A stretch of DNA of 51,959 bases from Melioribacteraceae bacterium (GCA_023230485.1 JALNXG010000023.1:1-51959); one strand, 5' to 3'; shown: positions 36,429-44,491, counted from the first letter of the stretch. The notes: a model not told the origin generated them from the sequence alone. Program-made: numbers and translations.

Positions 36429-36902
36429 ATGAAAGTGTTATTACAAGGCCTCCTTTCTATAATAGTATGTTCACAATTGCTCATTGCACAGCAATCGAAA
36501 ACAAATATATCCACTAATAATCCTAAACTAGAAAAAGAAGTTATTTCTCTTTCAAAAGATAAATGGCAGTGGATGTCAGATAAAAATGTTGAGCAATTAG
36601 ATTCACTCTTTCATCAAAAAGCTGTCTTTGTCCATATGGGAGGGTCCTGGGGTAAAGAACAAGAATTAAGCATTATCAAGAGTGGAGGGATTTGGTATAA
36701 GAAAGCCGATATATATAAAGTATTTGTAAATATAGTAGATAATACTGCTGTTCTTTTGAATACAATTACACTTATTGCCGAGGTTGGCGGAAATGAAGTA
36801 ACCAATCCATTTGAAGTTACAGAAGTTTATGTACATCTAAACGGAAAATGGAAATTAGCTTCTCTATCATTCACAAAGCTTCTAAATGCGCCGTCGCATT
36901 AA
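36429..36902 (+). CDS. Exported NTF2-like (SnoaL/DUF4440) protein
   Basis: Small cone-shaped alpha/beta fold protein of the nuclear transport factor 2 superfamily. Start ATG 36429 has GGAG 8 nt upstream and begins a signal peptide (MKVLLQGLLSIIVCSQLLIAQ); an earlier ATG at 36399 would add ten residues. Domain landmarks: EVISLSKDKWQWMSDKNVEQ, LFHQKAVFVHMGGSWGKEQE and the paired strands AVLLNTITLIAEVGGNE and VTEVYVHLNGKWKLASLSFT. Such proteins may be enzymes or ligand-binding partners; catalytic residues cannot be assigned. Between DUF362 and the AraC regulator in island 2. Confidence 0.82.
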   Translation: MKVLLQGLLSIIVCSQLLIAQQSKTNISTNNPKLEKEVISLSKDKWQWMSDKNVEQLDSLFHQKAVFVHMGGSWGKEQELSIIKSGGIWYKKADIYKVFVNIVDNTAVLLNTITLIAEVGGNEVTNPFEVTEVYVHLNGKWKLASLSFTKLLNAPSH

Positions 36903-36997
36903 TAGAGTTAAAAAACATTTTCTATTTTTATGAAAGTTGAATGAAGCAAAAATAAATTTGATATTAGAAAACGATAATAAATATTTCTGTGAAAGCT

Positions 36998-37912
36998 ATG
37001 AGTATAAAACATTTCAAAACAATAAGTGAATTACATAACGCACAAGGGTATCCACTGCCGGAAAATCCGCTGTTTGGATTAAAGCAATTAGAAAAAAGAA
37101 CAACTCCAGAATCAATTACCGCTGTATCTCATGATTTTTATTTTATCTGCTTTAAGAGACTCAAGACGGGAAATATTTGGTATGGTAAAACGAAATATGA
37201 TAGCGATAGTGGATTAATGTATTTTATGAAACCTGGACAATTAATTACACTTCATGATGTTCAGTTAAATGGGAAAGGATTCTCAATTGAGATCCACGAA
37301 GATTTTTTAATGGGGCATCCTCTTTTCAGCGAATTGAAGAAATATAACTTCTTTGATTATGAAACAAGCGAAGCTCTTTATTTAACTCCTAAAGAAGAAA
37401 AAATAATGTGGTCTCTGTTTAACAAAATGGAAACAGAATACCATAATAATCCTGATGAATTTAGTAAAACAATTATTCTCTCTCATCTTGATTCTATGTT
37501 GAAGTATGCCCAAAGATTTTATAAAAGACAGTTCATAGATCGTAAACCTCTCTCAGGTGTGACAGTAACAAAATTCAATCAAAGATTAACAAAATATTTT
37601 AACACTGGTGAGTCAGAAGAAAAAGGATTGCCTTCTGTCAATTTGATGGCTGAACAATTAAATATATCACCTAAATATTTAAGCGATTTATTAAAACAAG
37701 AAACCGGAAAGACCGCAATAGAATTAATTCATTTGTATGTAATCTCCGAAGCAAAGAATATGTTGGTAGAAGAGAATAAGAGTATTGCTGAAATTGCATA
37801 TCAACTTGGTTTTGAGAATCCACCATATTTTACACGTCTGTTCAAAAAAGAAGTTGGAATGAGTCCAAAGCAATTTAAGAATAACATAATGAATGAATTG
37901 ATTGATAGTTAA
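36998..37912 (+). CDS. AraC-family transcriptional regulator
   Basis: Likely activator of the island's reductase genes. The N-terminal 190 residues are a cupin-like sensor (WYGKTKYDSDSGLMYFMKPGQ). The C-terminal double HTH occupies the last 95 residues: VNLMAEQLNISPKYLSDLLKQETGKT, then KSIAEIAYQLGFENPPYFTRLFKKEVGMSPKQF in parts. About 304 residues. GTG at 36989 is an alternative start. It is the last gene of island 2; AraC genes commonly sit beside aldo/keto reductases and control them in response to a substrate, an inference here. Confidence 0.92.
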   Translation: MSIKHFKTISELHNAQGYPLPENPLFGLKQLEKRTTPESITAVSHDFYFICFKRLKTGNIWYGKTKYDSDSGLMYFMKPGQLITLHDVQLNGKGFSIEIHEDFLMGHPLFSELKKYNFFDYETSEALYLTPKEEKIMWSLFNKMETEYHNNPDEFSKTIILSHLDSMLKYAQRFYKRQFIDRKPLSGVTVTKFNQRLTKYFNTGESEEKGLPSVNLMAEQLNISPKYLSDLLKQETGKTAIELIHLYVISEAKNMLVEENKSIAEIAYQLGFENPPYFTRLFKKEVGMSPKQFKNNIMNELIDS

Positions 37913-37918
37913 AATCAT

Positions 37919-37935
37919 AGGACACTTTTAGGACA
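37919..37935 (+). repeat. Arm-type repeats at distal end of island 2
   Basis: AGGACACTTTTAGGACA: two AGGACA units at 37919 and 37930, 11 bp apart. The inner GG is 63 bp before the GAATCC of att copy 3, exactly the distance found in island 1. Confidence 0.7.
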
Positions 37936-37993
37936 ACACTTTCAAAAAAAGATGATTATGAGCTAAAAACGAATAAAAATCATACATAGCGCT

Positions 37994-38011
37994 GAATCCC
38001 TGACTCTCCGC
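37994..38011 (+). repeat. att core copy 3
   Basis: GAATCCCTGACTCTCCGC, 18 bp identical to the tRNA-Ser 3' end; the following AAA also matches copy 1. Marks the distal border of island 2. No tRNA body precedes it. Confidence 0.83.
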
Positions 38012-38012
38012 A

Positions 38013-38047
38013 AAGACCCCATAAGTTATTATTACTTATGGGGTCTT
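38013..38047 (+). terminator. Terminator-like hairpin 3, after att copy 3
   Basis: AAGACCCCATAAGT (38013-38026) pairs perfectly over 14 bp with ACTTATGGGGTCTT (38034-38047). The T tract is poor. Probably the ancestral terminator of tRNA-Ser displaced by the insertions, or one brought by island 2. A small GTGGG/CCCAC hairpin follows at 38057-38074. Confidence 0.7.
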
Positions 38048-38184
38048 GTCATTTATGTGGGTGTGATCCCCCACTCGAAAAGTACACAAAGAGTAAAGGC
38101 AAATTATTATATTAGTCTAACAGATATACAAAAGTTTTATTTAAATAAATCAGTAAAAAGATTTACTTAAAGGCGGAGGCAATA

Positions 38185-39131
38185 TTGAGTCGTGCTCTCA
38201 AAACAAATGAAGAACTTATGCAAGAGTTGTATCATCTACAACAGGTGCATGAAAGCCTAAAAAATAAGTATAAAAAAGATATTTCTTTAGGCGAACGTAA
38301 GAGAGAGGAGCTTGAAAAACGAATTTTTATTTTAACGCATCTGTCTGAAAATGAAAAGAATATTACACTTGCAGAACAAGCACTTAAAGAAAGTGAAGAA
38401 TAATATCGCCTTCTGGCAGAAAATTCTTCAGATGTAATTTTGGTACTCAATTTAACCCAACAAAAATTTAAATATATAAGTCCCGCAATATACAGATTAC
38501 GCGGTCTGACCGTTGAAGAAGCATTAAATGAAAACATAAATGATGCATTAACTCCCGAATCGCTTGAGCTTGTTACAAATTTGCTTAATAATGAATGAAA
38601 GCGGTGAAATAGAATTTGTAGCCGTTAGCCGTAATATTGATAATCGCAAGCGGGCAGAAGCATTACTCAAAGAATCTGAAAAAAAATTATTAGAATCAAA
38701 TGCGAACAAGGACAAATTCTTTTCCATTATTTCTCATGACTTAAAAAGTCCATTTAATGGTATTCTTGGAATAACCAAGATGTTAGTTTCTGATTATGAT
38801 GAGCTAACTTCTGATGAGATTAAAGAAATGGTTCAAATATTGAGTACCTCATCTGTTAAGGTTTTTGATTTGTTACAAGATTTACTTGAATGGGCAAGAA
38901 CTCAAACCGGCAGAATGGAGTATCAGTTTAAGAGCATTGATTTCTATGATACAAGTATTAAAATAACAGATCTTCTTAAAACAAGTGCGCAAAATAAAAA
39001 TATATTCTTAAAAAATGGAGTTAAAGAAAACTTCATTGTTTATGTAGATGAAAAAGCTGCTGATGGGAGTAGGTAGTAAATTTATTTTTACCTTGCCAAT
39101 TAGTGATGGTAATCCTCTCACCAAAAAGTAG
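38185..39131 (+). pseudogene. Degenerate PAS-domain sensor histidine kinase
   Basis: Starts at TTG 38185 after GGCGGAGGC. A coiled coil leads into a PAS start, then a TAA (38401) replaces the usual Lys of KESEEKYRLLAENSSDV; the same frame resumes with YRLLAENSSDVILVLNL and ends at NLLNNE (TGA). A second frame (38564 on) carries the end of a PAS/PAC (ESGEIEFVAVSRNIDNRKRAEA) and a HisKA domain with the phospho-acceptor in ISHDLKSPFNGI. The HATPase domain is deleted: VDEKA jumps to a frame-shifted GVGSKFIFTLP that closes the kinase fold. At least one nonsense, two frame changes and two deletions, so it is dead. It abuts the island border, where repeated insertion may have freed it from selection. 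Confidence 0.85.
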
Positions 39132-39289
39132 GCAAAGGGAAAAATAGATATTTGAATATTTTTTAATATTTCGTAAGTTACTACTTCAATGATGGATAAT
39201 CTTATCCATTTTCACCTTTCACAATATTTAACTTTATGTTTTTTTGTATAGAAAGGAATAAAACAGTTTAAAATAAACCTGAGGTTAGT

Positions 39290-39748
39290 ATGAAGTATTT
39301 CATTTCAATAAATAAATTTTTATGCAAAGAAAAACAGTATCACTTTATGAACAAGAAAGTATTTTTGGTAGTAATTACAATATTTGCCCTGGCATTTAAC
39401 GCCTGTTCCACATTTATGAATTCTACTACACAGGAAATTAATATTAAAACAGAACCAGCCAATGCTAAAATAACAATTGATGGAAAGAAATTTGGAACGA
39501 CACCGCAAGTAGTTAATATTGAGCGGGGGAGCAATCATGTTGTTAAACTGGAAGCGGATGGTTTTGATGCTTATGAAATGCAGGTTACTCGTAAGATTTC
39601 ATTTTGGTTTTGGGGAAATGTATTGAATGGAATTATACCCGGAATGCTAATAGATATGGTAACCGGTGCTATGTATAATCTACTTCCTGAGGATGTAGAA
39701 GTTAGCCTTCAACTGACTCCCAAACCGGAAAAGCCGTTAAAAAAATAA
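39290..39748 (+). CDS. PEGA-domain lipoprotein
   Basis: Small surface or periplasmic lipoprotein of unknown role. GAGG 5 nt before ATG 39290 supports that start, but ATG 39347 gives a textbook lipoprotein signal (MNKKVFLVVITIFALAFNAC), so the true start may be either. After the Cys comes one PEGA repeat (INIKTEPANAKITIDGKKFG, TTPQVV, HVVKLEADGFDAYE), often a sugar- or peptidoglycan-associated sandwich, and a glycine/hydrophobic stretch (WFWGNVLNGIIPGMLIDMVTGAMYN) resembling similar lipoproteins. A 10-bp hairpin follows downstream. Confidence 0.82.
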   Translation: MKYFISINKFLCKEKQYHFMNKKVFLVVITIFALAFNACSTFMNSTTQEINIKTEPANAKITIDGKKFGTTPQVVNIERGSNHVVKLEADGFDAYEMQVTRKISFWFWGNVLNGIIPGMLIDMVTGAMYNLLPEDVEVSLQLTPKPEKPLKK

Positions 39749-39830
39749 TTTACTCAAATATTTTATATCAACAGTGAAGGCATTTGTCAATAAAATATTA
39801 ACAACAGTTGATTGTGAAAACAGAAACCTT

Positions 39831-39858
39831 AAAGTAGTGGCGCAACTCCCACTACTTT
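39831..39858. terminator. Intergenic hairpin between convergent genes
   Basis: AAAGTAGTGG (39831-39840) pairs perfectly with CCACTACTTT (39849-39858), loop CGCAACTC. No T tract on either strand. It separates the PEGA gene from the convergent serine-hydrolase gene; possible bidirectional transcript end. Confidence 0.5.
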
Positions 39859-39900
39859 CAAAGGGGAAAAATTACTCTACTCCCAACCCTAATTTTCTAT

Positions 39901-41028
39901 TTATTTAAACGGAGTAAGGATATTTATTATATCTCCGATCACTTGATCCGTAGGATAACCTTCCATAGAGTTAGTTGTAAGAATAACAGTAATTTTCTTT
40001 TTCGGATTATGCCATATCTGACTGTTATAGCCAAAAATAGCACCCGGATGCCCAACCCAATCTAAAATTTTCTCAAGTCCAAAACCGGAATATTTAAGAC
40101 CGGGGCTATCCGAATCAACCCATCCATATCTTTCATTTTTCATTTTTTCGGAAAGTAATTTTCTTTCACCCAATTCTTTTGCCCATATTTTAAGATCGGA
40201 AATATTTGAAATAAGTATTCCGGCAGCATCTCCCCATGATGGATCGTAGTTTGTTGCATCCGTTATTACATTATTTTCAAGTGAATAACCGTGAGAATAT
40301 GGGAAAGGCAGGTAGCGTGTCTTTGGCCAGAATGTGTTTTTCATTCCTAATGGCTGAAATATTTTTTCATTAAAAACATCTATTATTTCTTTTCCGGTTA
40401 CCTTCTTAATTAATAATCCTAAGACAAGAAAATTGGAATTGTTGTAATAATACTTAGTGCCCGGTTCATATTGTATTGAATTATTGAAAACTATTGCGGC
40501 AAGTTCTTCGGCAGTATAAACCTTTTGATAATTAGAGCTAATTAATGATGTGTACCAATCAACATCTGCAGTATAATCATATAAACCGCTGGTCATATTT
40601 GCAAGCATTCGAATTGTGATTTTATCTCCACTAGGAATTTTATATTCTGGGAAATAAAAAGAGATCGATTTATTGATATCTATTTTCCCTTCATCAGCCA
40701 ATATCAGAACTGCCTCGGCGGTTATTGTTTTTGTTATACTTCCGATTCGCCAATAATTATCAATATTCATCGGCTCACTTGTTACTAAATTACTTACGCC
40801 GCGCGTTATATATAAATCTTCTCCTTCAGTACCAATATAAGCCATAATTCCGGGGGCTTGCGATTTCATCATTATTTTATCGATAGCAGCCTGCAATTTT
40901 TCAATCTTTTCATCTGTTAAAAATGAGGGTTGTGGTTCGGTTATACTATCTGTACAGGAGTTGGCAAGAATAATTAAAAAGGTTACGAATAAAATGGAGA
41001 TAAACAATTTACTTCCTCTAGCATACAT
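39901..41028 (-). CDS. Serine hydrolase lipoprotein, class-C beta-lactamase/DD-peptidase fold (paralogue 1)
   Basis: Penicillin-binding-protein-like hydrolase, either a D,D-carboxypeptidase, esterase or D-aminopeptidase. Lipobox ILANSC (Cys25). Motifs of the class-C fold: SxxK in GSITKTITAE (about 95-99), YxN in YYNNSNF (about 180) and HxG in GHPGAIFGYNS (about 337). 375 residues. GAGGGAAT lies just before the ATG. It is the last gene of a three-gene operon of exported hydrolases and lies 49 nt after a close paralogue. Confidence 0.9.
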   Translation of the reverse strand: MYARGSKLFISILFVTFLIILANSCTDSITEPQPSFLTDEKIEKLQAAIDKIMMKSQAPGIMAYIGTEGEDLYITRGVSNLVTSEPMNIDNYWRIGSITKTITAEAVLILADEGKIDINKSISFYFPEYKIPSGDKITIRMLANMTSGLYDYTADVDWYTSLISSNYQKVYTAEELAAIVFNNSIQYEPGTKYYYNNSNFLVLGLLIKKVTGKEIIDVFNEKIFQPLGMKNTFWPKTRYLPFPYSHGYSLENNVITDATNYDPSWGDAAGILISNISDLKIWAKELGERKLLSEKMKNERYGWVDSDSPGLKYSGFGLEKILDWVGHPGAIFGYNSQIWHNPKKKITVILTTNSMEGYPTDQVIGDIINILTPFK

Positions 41029-41077
41029 AATTCCCTCAGTTTAAAATTAGATGAATTTATATCTTAAAAAAATCAAT

Positions 41078-42193
41078 TCAATTAAGAATTTTAGCAAATG
41101 CAGCCATGGCATTTTGTGCCGGGAGATCGATAGCTGAATTAGTTGTAATAATGATTGTTATTTTTCTTTCCGGTTTTATCCATATTTGAGAATTATATCC
41201 TTCTATAATTCCGGGGTGTCCAATCCAGTTATTATGATTTTCGAGACCAAACCCATATCCACCCATATTCCATAAAAATCTTTCATTTTTAGAATTTTGA
41301 GAAAGTAGATTTCTTTCAATCAGTTCTTTAGACCAAATCTGTAAATCATGCAGATTAGAAACGAGCATGCCGGCAGCATCTGCCCAGGATATATTCCAAT
41401 TTGTACAATCGATAAATGAATGGGTATAAGGTGAATAAGTGTAGCCATGTGTATATGGATAAGGTAAAAATTGAGAAAGAGGCCATTGAGTATTTACCAG
41501 CCCGAGTGGTTGGAAAATTTTTTCGCTCAATACATCTCTCACTTTTTTCCCGGTAACTTTTTCAATTAACATACCAAGTAAAACAGTATTGGTATTACTG
41601 TATTCGTATTTAGTTCCGGGTGTAAAATTCAATTCAGTTCTATTTCCTGCAATAGCAACAAGCTGCTGCGGAGTGTAGCCGGTTTCTCCATTAGTAGCAT
41701 ACCATGATTCAAAAAATTCCAGAGAATCTGTATAATTGAAAAGTCCGCTAGTCATATTGCCGAGCATCCTGACGGTTATTTTATCGGCACCATGAGGTAA
41801 TTTTATTTCCGGTAAATAAAACTGAATTGATTTGTTAAGATCAATTAACCCCTGATCTACAAGTATAAGAACGGCTTCGGTTGTGAATGTTTTTGATATA
41901 CTGGCAATTTTAAAAGTGTTATTAACACTCATAGGTTCATTAGTAGTAATATTACTCACACCACGAGTAATTGTAAAAGCCCCTTCTCCTTCCACTGCTA
42001 TATAAGCAGCTAAGCCGGGAGTATTGTAATCCCTTATAATATTATCGGCGGCTAACTGAAGTTTAGCAATGTTTTCATTCGTTAGTATGCTTAATTGAGG
42101 TTCAACAAACTCATCTTCACATGAAAAAATTAAAATCTGGGATAAAAAAATTAAGAGTATATAGAAGAAGTTATTATTTTTTTTAGAAAACAT
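41078..42193 (-). CDS. Serine hydrolase lipoprotein, class-C beta-lactamase/DD-peptidase fold (paralogue 2)
   Basis: Close paralogue of the next gene, from tandem duplication: both carry E-P-Q-x-S-x-L-T-(D/N)-E at the mature N-terminus and MLGNMTSGL / MLANMTSGL around the middle. Start at ATG 42193, which has AAGGAG 6 nt upstream, not the 42244 ATG. Lipobox LIFSC. Catalytic SxxK in ASISKTFTTE, YxN in YEYSNTN, HxG in GHPGIIEGYNS. About 371 residues. 55 nt downstream of the S1/P1-like gene. Substrate unknown. Confidence 0.9.
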   Translation of the reverse strand: MFSKKNNNFFYILLIFLSQILIFSCEDEFVEPQLSILTNENIAKLQLAADNIIRDYNTPGLAAYIAVEGEGAFTITRGVSNITTNEPMSVNNTFKIASISKTFTTEAVLILVDQGLIDLNKSIQFYLPEIKLPHGADKITVRMLGNMTSGLFNYTDSLEFFESWYATNGETGYTPQQLVAIAGNRTELNFTPGTKYEYSNTNTVLLGMLIEKVTGKKVRDVLSEKIFQPLGLVNTQWPLSQFLPYPYTHGYTYSPYTHSFIDCTNWNISWADAAGMLVSNLHDLQIWSKELIERNLLSQNSKNERFLWNMGGYGFGLENHNNWIGHPGIIEGYNSQIWIKPERKITIIITTNSAIDLPAQNAMAAFAKILN

Positions 42194-42248
42194 TTTGCGC
42201 TCCTTAATAGAGTACCTATTCGAAATATTTTTATTTGCCTGCAAAAAA

Positions 42249-44048
42249 TTAAAAAGCTAAATCCAATTCAAAAATCCATTGATATTCAGGCGAAGTTCCT
42301 GCCATAATTTTTGATGAATACCTGAATTTCAAAGGGAGTAAATATTGTATCGGAACTCTTAGCCAGATAGGCCACTCCTGGTATTGTATTCCAATTAAAG
42401 AGCCGAGCTGAAGACCAATTGATGGAGTAAATAAAAAATGATCTTCACCAGGAATATTTTTGCTCACATAATAACCCATAGGACTTACTATTCTAGCTGT
42501 AAATGAATGCTCTTTAAACCATCCGGCTTCAATAAATCCATAAATACCTAAAAACCTACTTTCAGAAATCCATAAATCGAAGTCATAAGACAAACCGCCT
42601 TTTAGAATGTGTGCCCAAACATTTTGTTCCTTGGCTTTTAGTAATGCAAATGAAGCCGTTGTTCCGAACCAGTAATCCATGTTCCAAGCTTTTGTCCCGT
42701 CATAATTATAATTATAAGAATAGATTTCTGAGCCGAAAACTATTCTTAAATCATATTCGTGCCAATTGGTTTTTTGCGTAGGATTACTAAATCCGAGAGA
42801 GATTGAATTAGCAACTCTGCTGCGAACAAAACTCCAGTTAGTAAGAAGCGAAGTATTTTTTTTTATCTCATCAATGTTATTATAAGGTAAATTAAATTCT
42901 CTCATGTCAGTGTTGAATGGTATTGGGATATACGTAAGTGATTTGTATTCAGAGATAAAGAATTTTCCAACTGTCATTTTGTCATCAGGTATTCGGTCAA
43001 ATATTTGTTTACGGTTTATATCTTCGGATGCTAATTTAAATGCATAGAATAAATCTCCAATTGATTCTTCAATGGCATCAATAATTCTTTCTGTGTCTAA
43101 CGAATTCTCAGTATAAATTATGTCCGAATAATCTGATGTTGTCTTCCAAAAGGAAAATCGGTTATTTAATGAACCATCGCCATACTGTCTCCATGTTTCA
43201 CCTCTAAGATTCGCAACGTGGACTCCTTCCTCATTATAAAAATCATGTAATGCTCTGTTATTAATTGCACCACTAAGTATTGAACGGTTTACAACCATGT
43301 GCCCTGATACGAAACTATCTCCCAAAAAATGATCTGCATAAGAATTAAATATTATTGCGTAGTACATAAACAATTTGGATTTTTCTACATCGTTGGCAAG
43401 ATATGTTCCTGCTTTTTCAGCAAGGTAAATTGCAAAAGTATGTAATGAAGTATATTTGTTGATGGAATTTGTATGTTTCAATTCGCTCATAACTGTATCG
43501 GCAGCGGAGGGGGTTTCTAATTTAATGATAAGTTTCTTATCGAATTCCGCTAGTTGTTTTAAGAATGGTGTGCCATAATCATGAAAGTGCGATAAATCAG
43601 TAAGAGCGAGCAAAAGATACTTAAAATCTTTGCTTAGTACATCCATATTAGCGGCACCCGTTTCATATTTCGAGGAGTAATCACTCTGCAATTTTACAAT
43701 TCTATTAAGCACTGAGGAGCGGTATCTCAAAAACTCATTCAGGTTAAGAGGGTTATCGGTATGATCACCAGATAATCCATTAAGAGTTCCATAAGTAATG
43801 ATGTTGTCTTCATGAGAGAGATTAAAGAAATAGGGGTTTTTCATCTTCGAATCGTATTTCATTTGTAAAAATTTTTCGAGAAAGATGGATGATTCGGATG
43901 AATTTTTGAAGTATCCTGATTCGATCAGTTTTTTAATTAGTTTAGAAAAGGCGGCATCACCAAGTTCTTTGTGCTCATTAAAATCCCAGGAATAACTAAT
44001 TGATGTTGCAAATAGAACTATTGCTAATGTTTTGAATAAGAGTTTCAT
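42249..44048 (-). CDS. S1/P1-nuclease or phospholipase-C-like zinc hydrolase fused to an outer-membrane-barrel-like C-terminus
   Basis: Signal peptide MKLLFKTLAIVLFATSISYS; cleavage after Ser20 would expose Trp21 as the mature N-terminus, followed by DFNEH with His at mature position 6. In S1/P1 nucleases the mature Trp1 and His6 bind zinc. Further likely ligands: DLSHFHD (about 151-157), and HFLGDSFVSGH (240-250), which reproduces the H-x3-D-x5-H spacing of P1 (His116, Asp120, His126) and of zinc phospholipase C. His268 may be another. From about residue 370 the sequence changes to alternating aromatic strands (e.g. DLRIVFGSEIYSYNYNYDG) and ends in LDLAF, as in outer-membrane barrels. TTGGAG precedes the ATG. 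First gene of the three-gene operon. Nuclease versus lipase cannot be decided. Confidence 0.65.
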   Translation of the reverse strand: MKLLFKTLAIVLFATSISYSWDFNEHKELGDAAFSKLIKKLIESGYFKNSSESSIFLEKFLQMKYDSKMKNPYFFNLSHEDNIITYGTLNGLSGDHTDNPLNLNEFLRYRSSVLNRIVKLQSDYSSKYETGAANMDVLSKDFKYLLLALTDLSHFHDYGTPFLKQLAEFDKKLIIKLETPSAADTVMSELKHTNSINKYTSLHTFAIYLAEKAGTYLANDVEKSKLFMYYAIIFNSYADHFLGDSFVSGHMVVNRSILSGAINNRALHDFYNEEGVHVANLRGETWRQYGDGSLNNRFSFWKTTSDYSDIIYTENSLDTERIIDAIEESIGDLFYAFKLASEDINRKQIFDRIPDDKMTVGKFFISEYKSLTYIPIPFNTDMREFNLPYNNIDEIKKNTSLLTNWSFVRSRVANSISLGFSNPTQKTNWHEYDLRIVFGSEIYSYNYNYDGTKAWNMDYWFGTTASFALLKAKEQNVWAHILKGGLSYDFDLWISESRFLGIYGFIEAGWFKEHSFTARIVSPMGYYVSKNIPGEDHFLFTPSIGLQLGSLIGIQYQEWPIWLRVPIQYLLPLKFRYSSKIMAGTSPEYQWIFELDLAF

Positions 44049-44283
44049 TTGAACTCCAATTACAGACTTGTATATATTTAATAATCACTAATTATCCAAA
44101 GTATCTTATACGCTTAAAATAAATTAGGAGCCTCTCATAGAACACGCTTAAAATTGATACATAGCAAATAGTTTCACGGAATGGTTTTTTTTCTTCTTCC
44201 ATAAATACAATTAATTATTTTAAATTGCTCATAAAATCTATAGTTATTCAAACCAAATAATTCTGAATTGTGCCCAATAAACA
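44049..44283. other. Gene-free AT-rich leader and spacer
   Basis: 235 nt upstream of the zinc-hydrolase gene, presumably holding its promoter. I see no open frame, repeat or structure worth naming apart from a T8 run near 44187. It merges into the transposase debris at 44284. Confidence 0.5.
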
Positions 44284-44491
44284 GATTTCAGACTTGGGAA
44301 GATGTGCGAAGTACTGGAAGTATCAAGAAGCGGATGTCATAAGTATTTGAAAACGAAAGTAAGTTTGCGAATTTGTCGAGCCGGAATTTTAGGGTAGAAG
44401 AAATCAACAAAATATGGGTATTAGATATAAGGTATTTATGAGAGAAGAAGGCTGGCTCTATCTTGCAATAGTACTGGATATTTGTTCAAGG
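44284..44491 (+). mobile_element. Remnant of an IS3-family OrfB transposase
   Basis: Three frames in sequence give pieces of one protein: FRLGKMCEVLEVSRSGCHKY (44284-44390), then NKIWVLDIRYL (44406-44438), then REEGWLYLAIVLDICSR (44441-44491). These correspond to the N-terminus and to the W-V-x-D-I-x-Y and EGWLYLAVVLDLxSR segments of the integrase-core domain of IS3-family OrfB (first catalytic Asp included). Around 100 codons between the first two pieces are missing, and the right part of the element is gone. No terminal inverted repeat found. Non-functional. Confidence 0.8.

Larger units (their letters stand above)
32973..38011 (+). mobile_element. Island 2: integrase-less cargo element with oxidoreductases
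   Basis: About 5.0 kb between att copies 2 and 3. Five plus-strand genes: two aldo/keto reductases, DUF362, NTF2-like, AraC regulator. AGGACA repeats at 11-bp spacing occur at both ends (33067, 33078, 33089 and 37919, 37930). No integrase or mobilisation gene. The first 400 nt after the border (33014-33417) are gene-free apart from the repeats. Confidence 0.72.

Noticed and set aside
32954..38011. att copies 2 and 3 as complete tRNA-Ser genes
   Set aside because: Only the T-arm/acceptor end matches; no anticodon arm, D-arm or 5' acceptor strand precedes either copy.
38232..38537. 101-codon minus-strand frame
   Set aside because: Antisense shadow of the kinase pseudogene.
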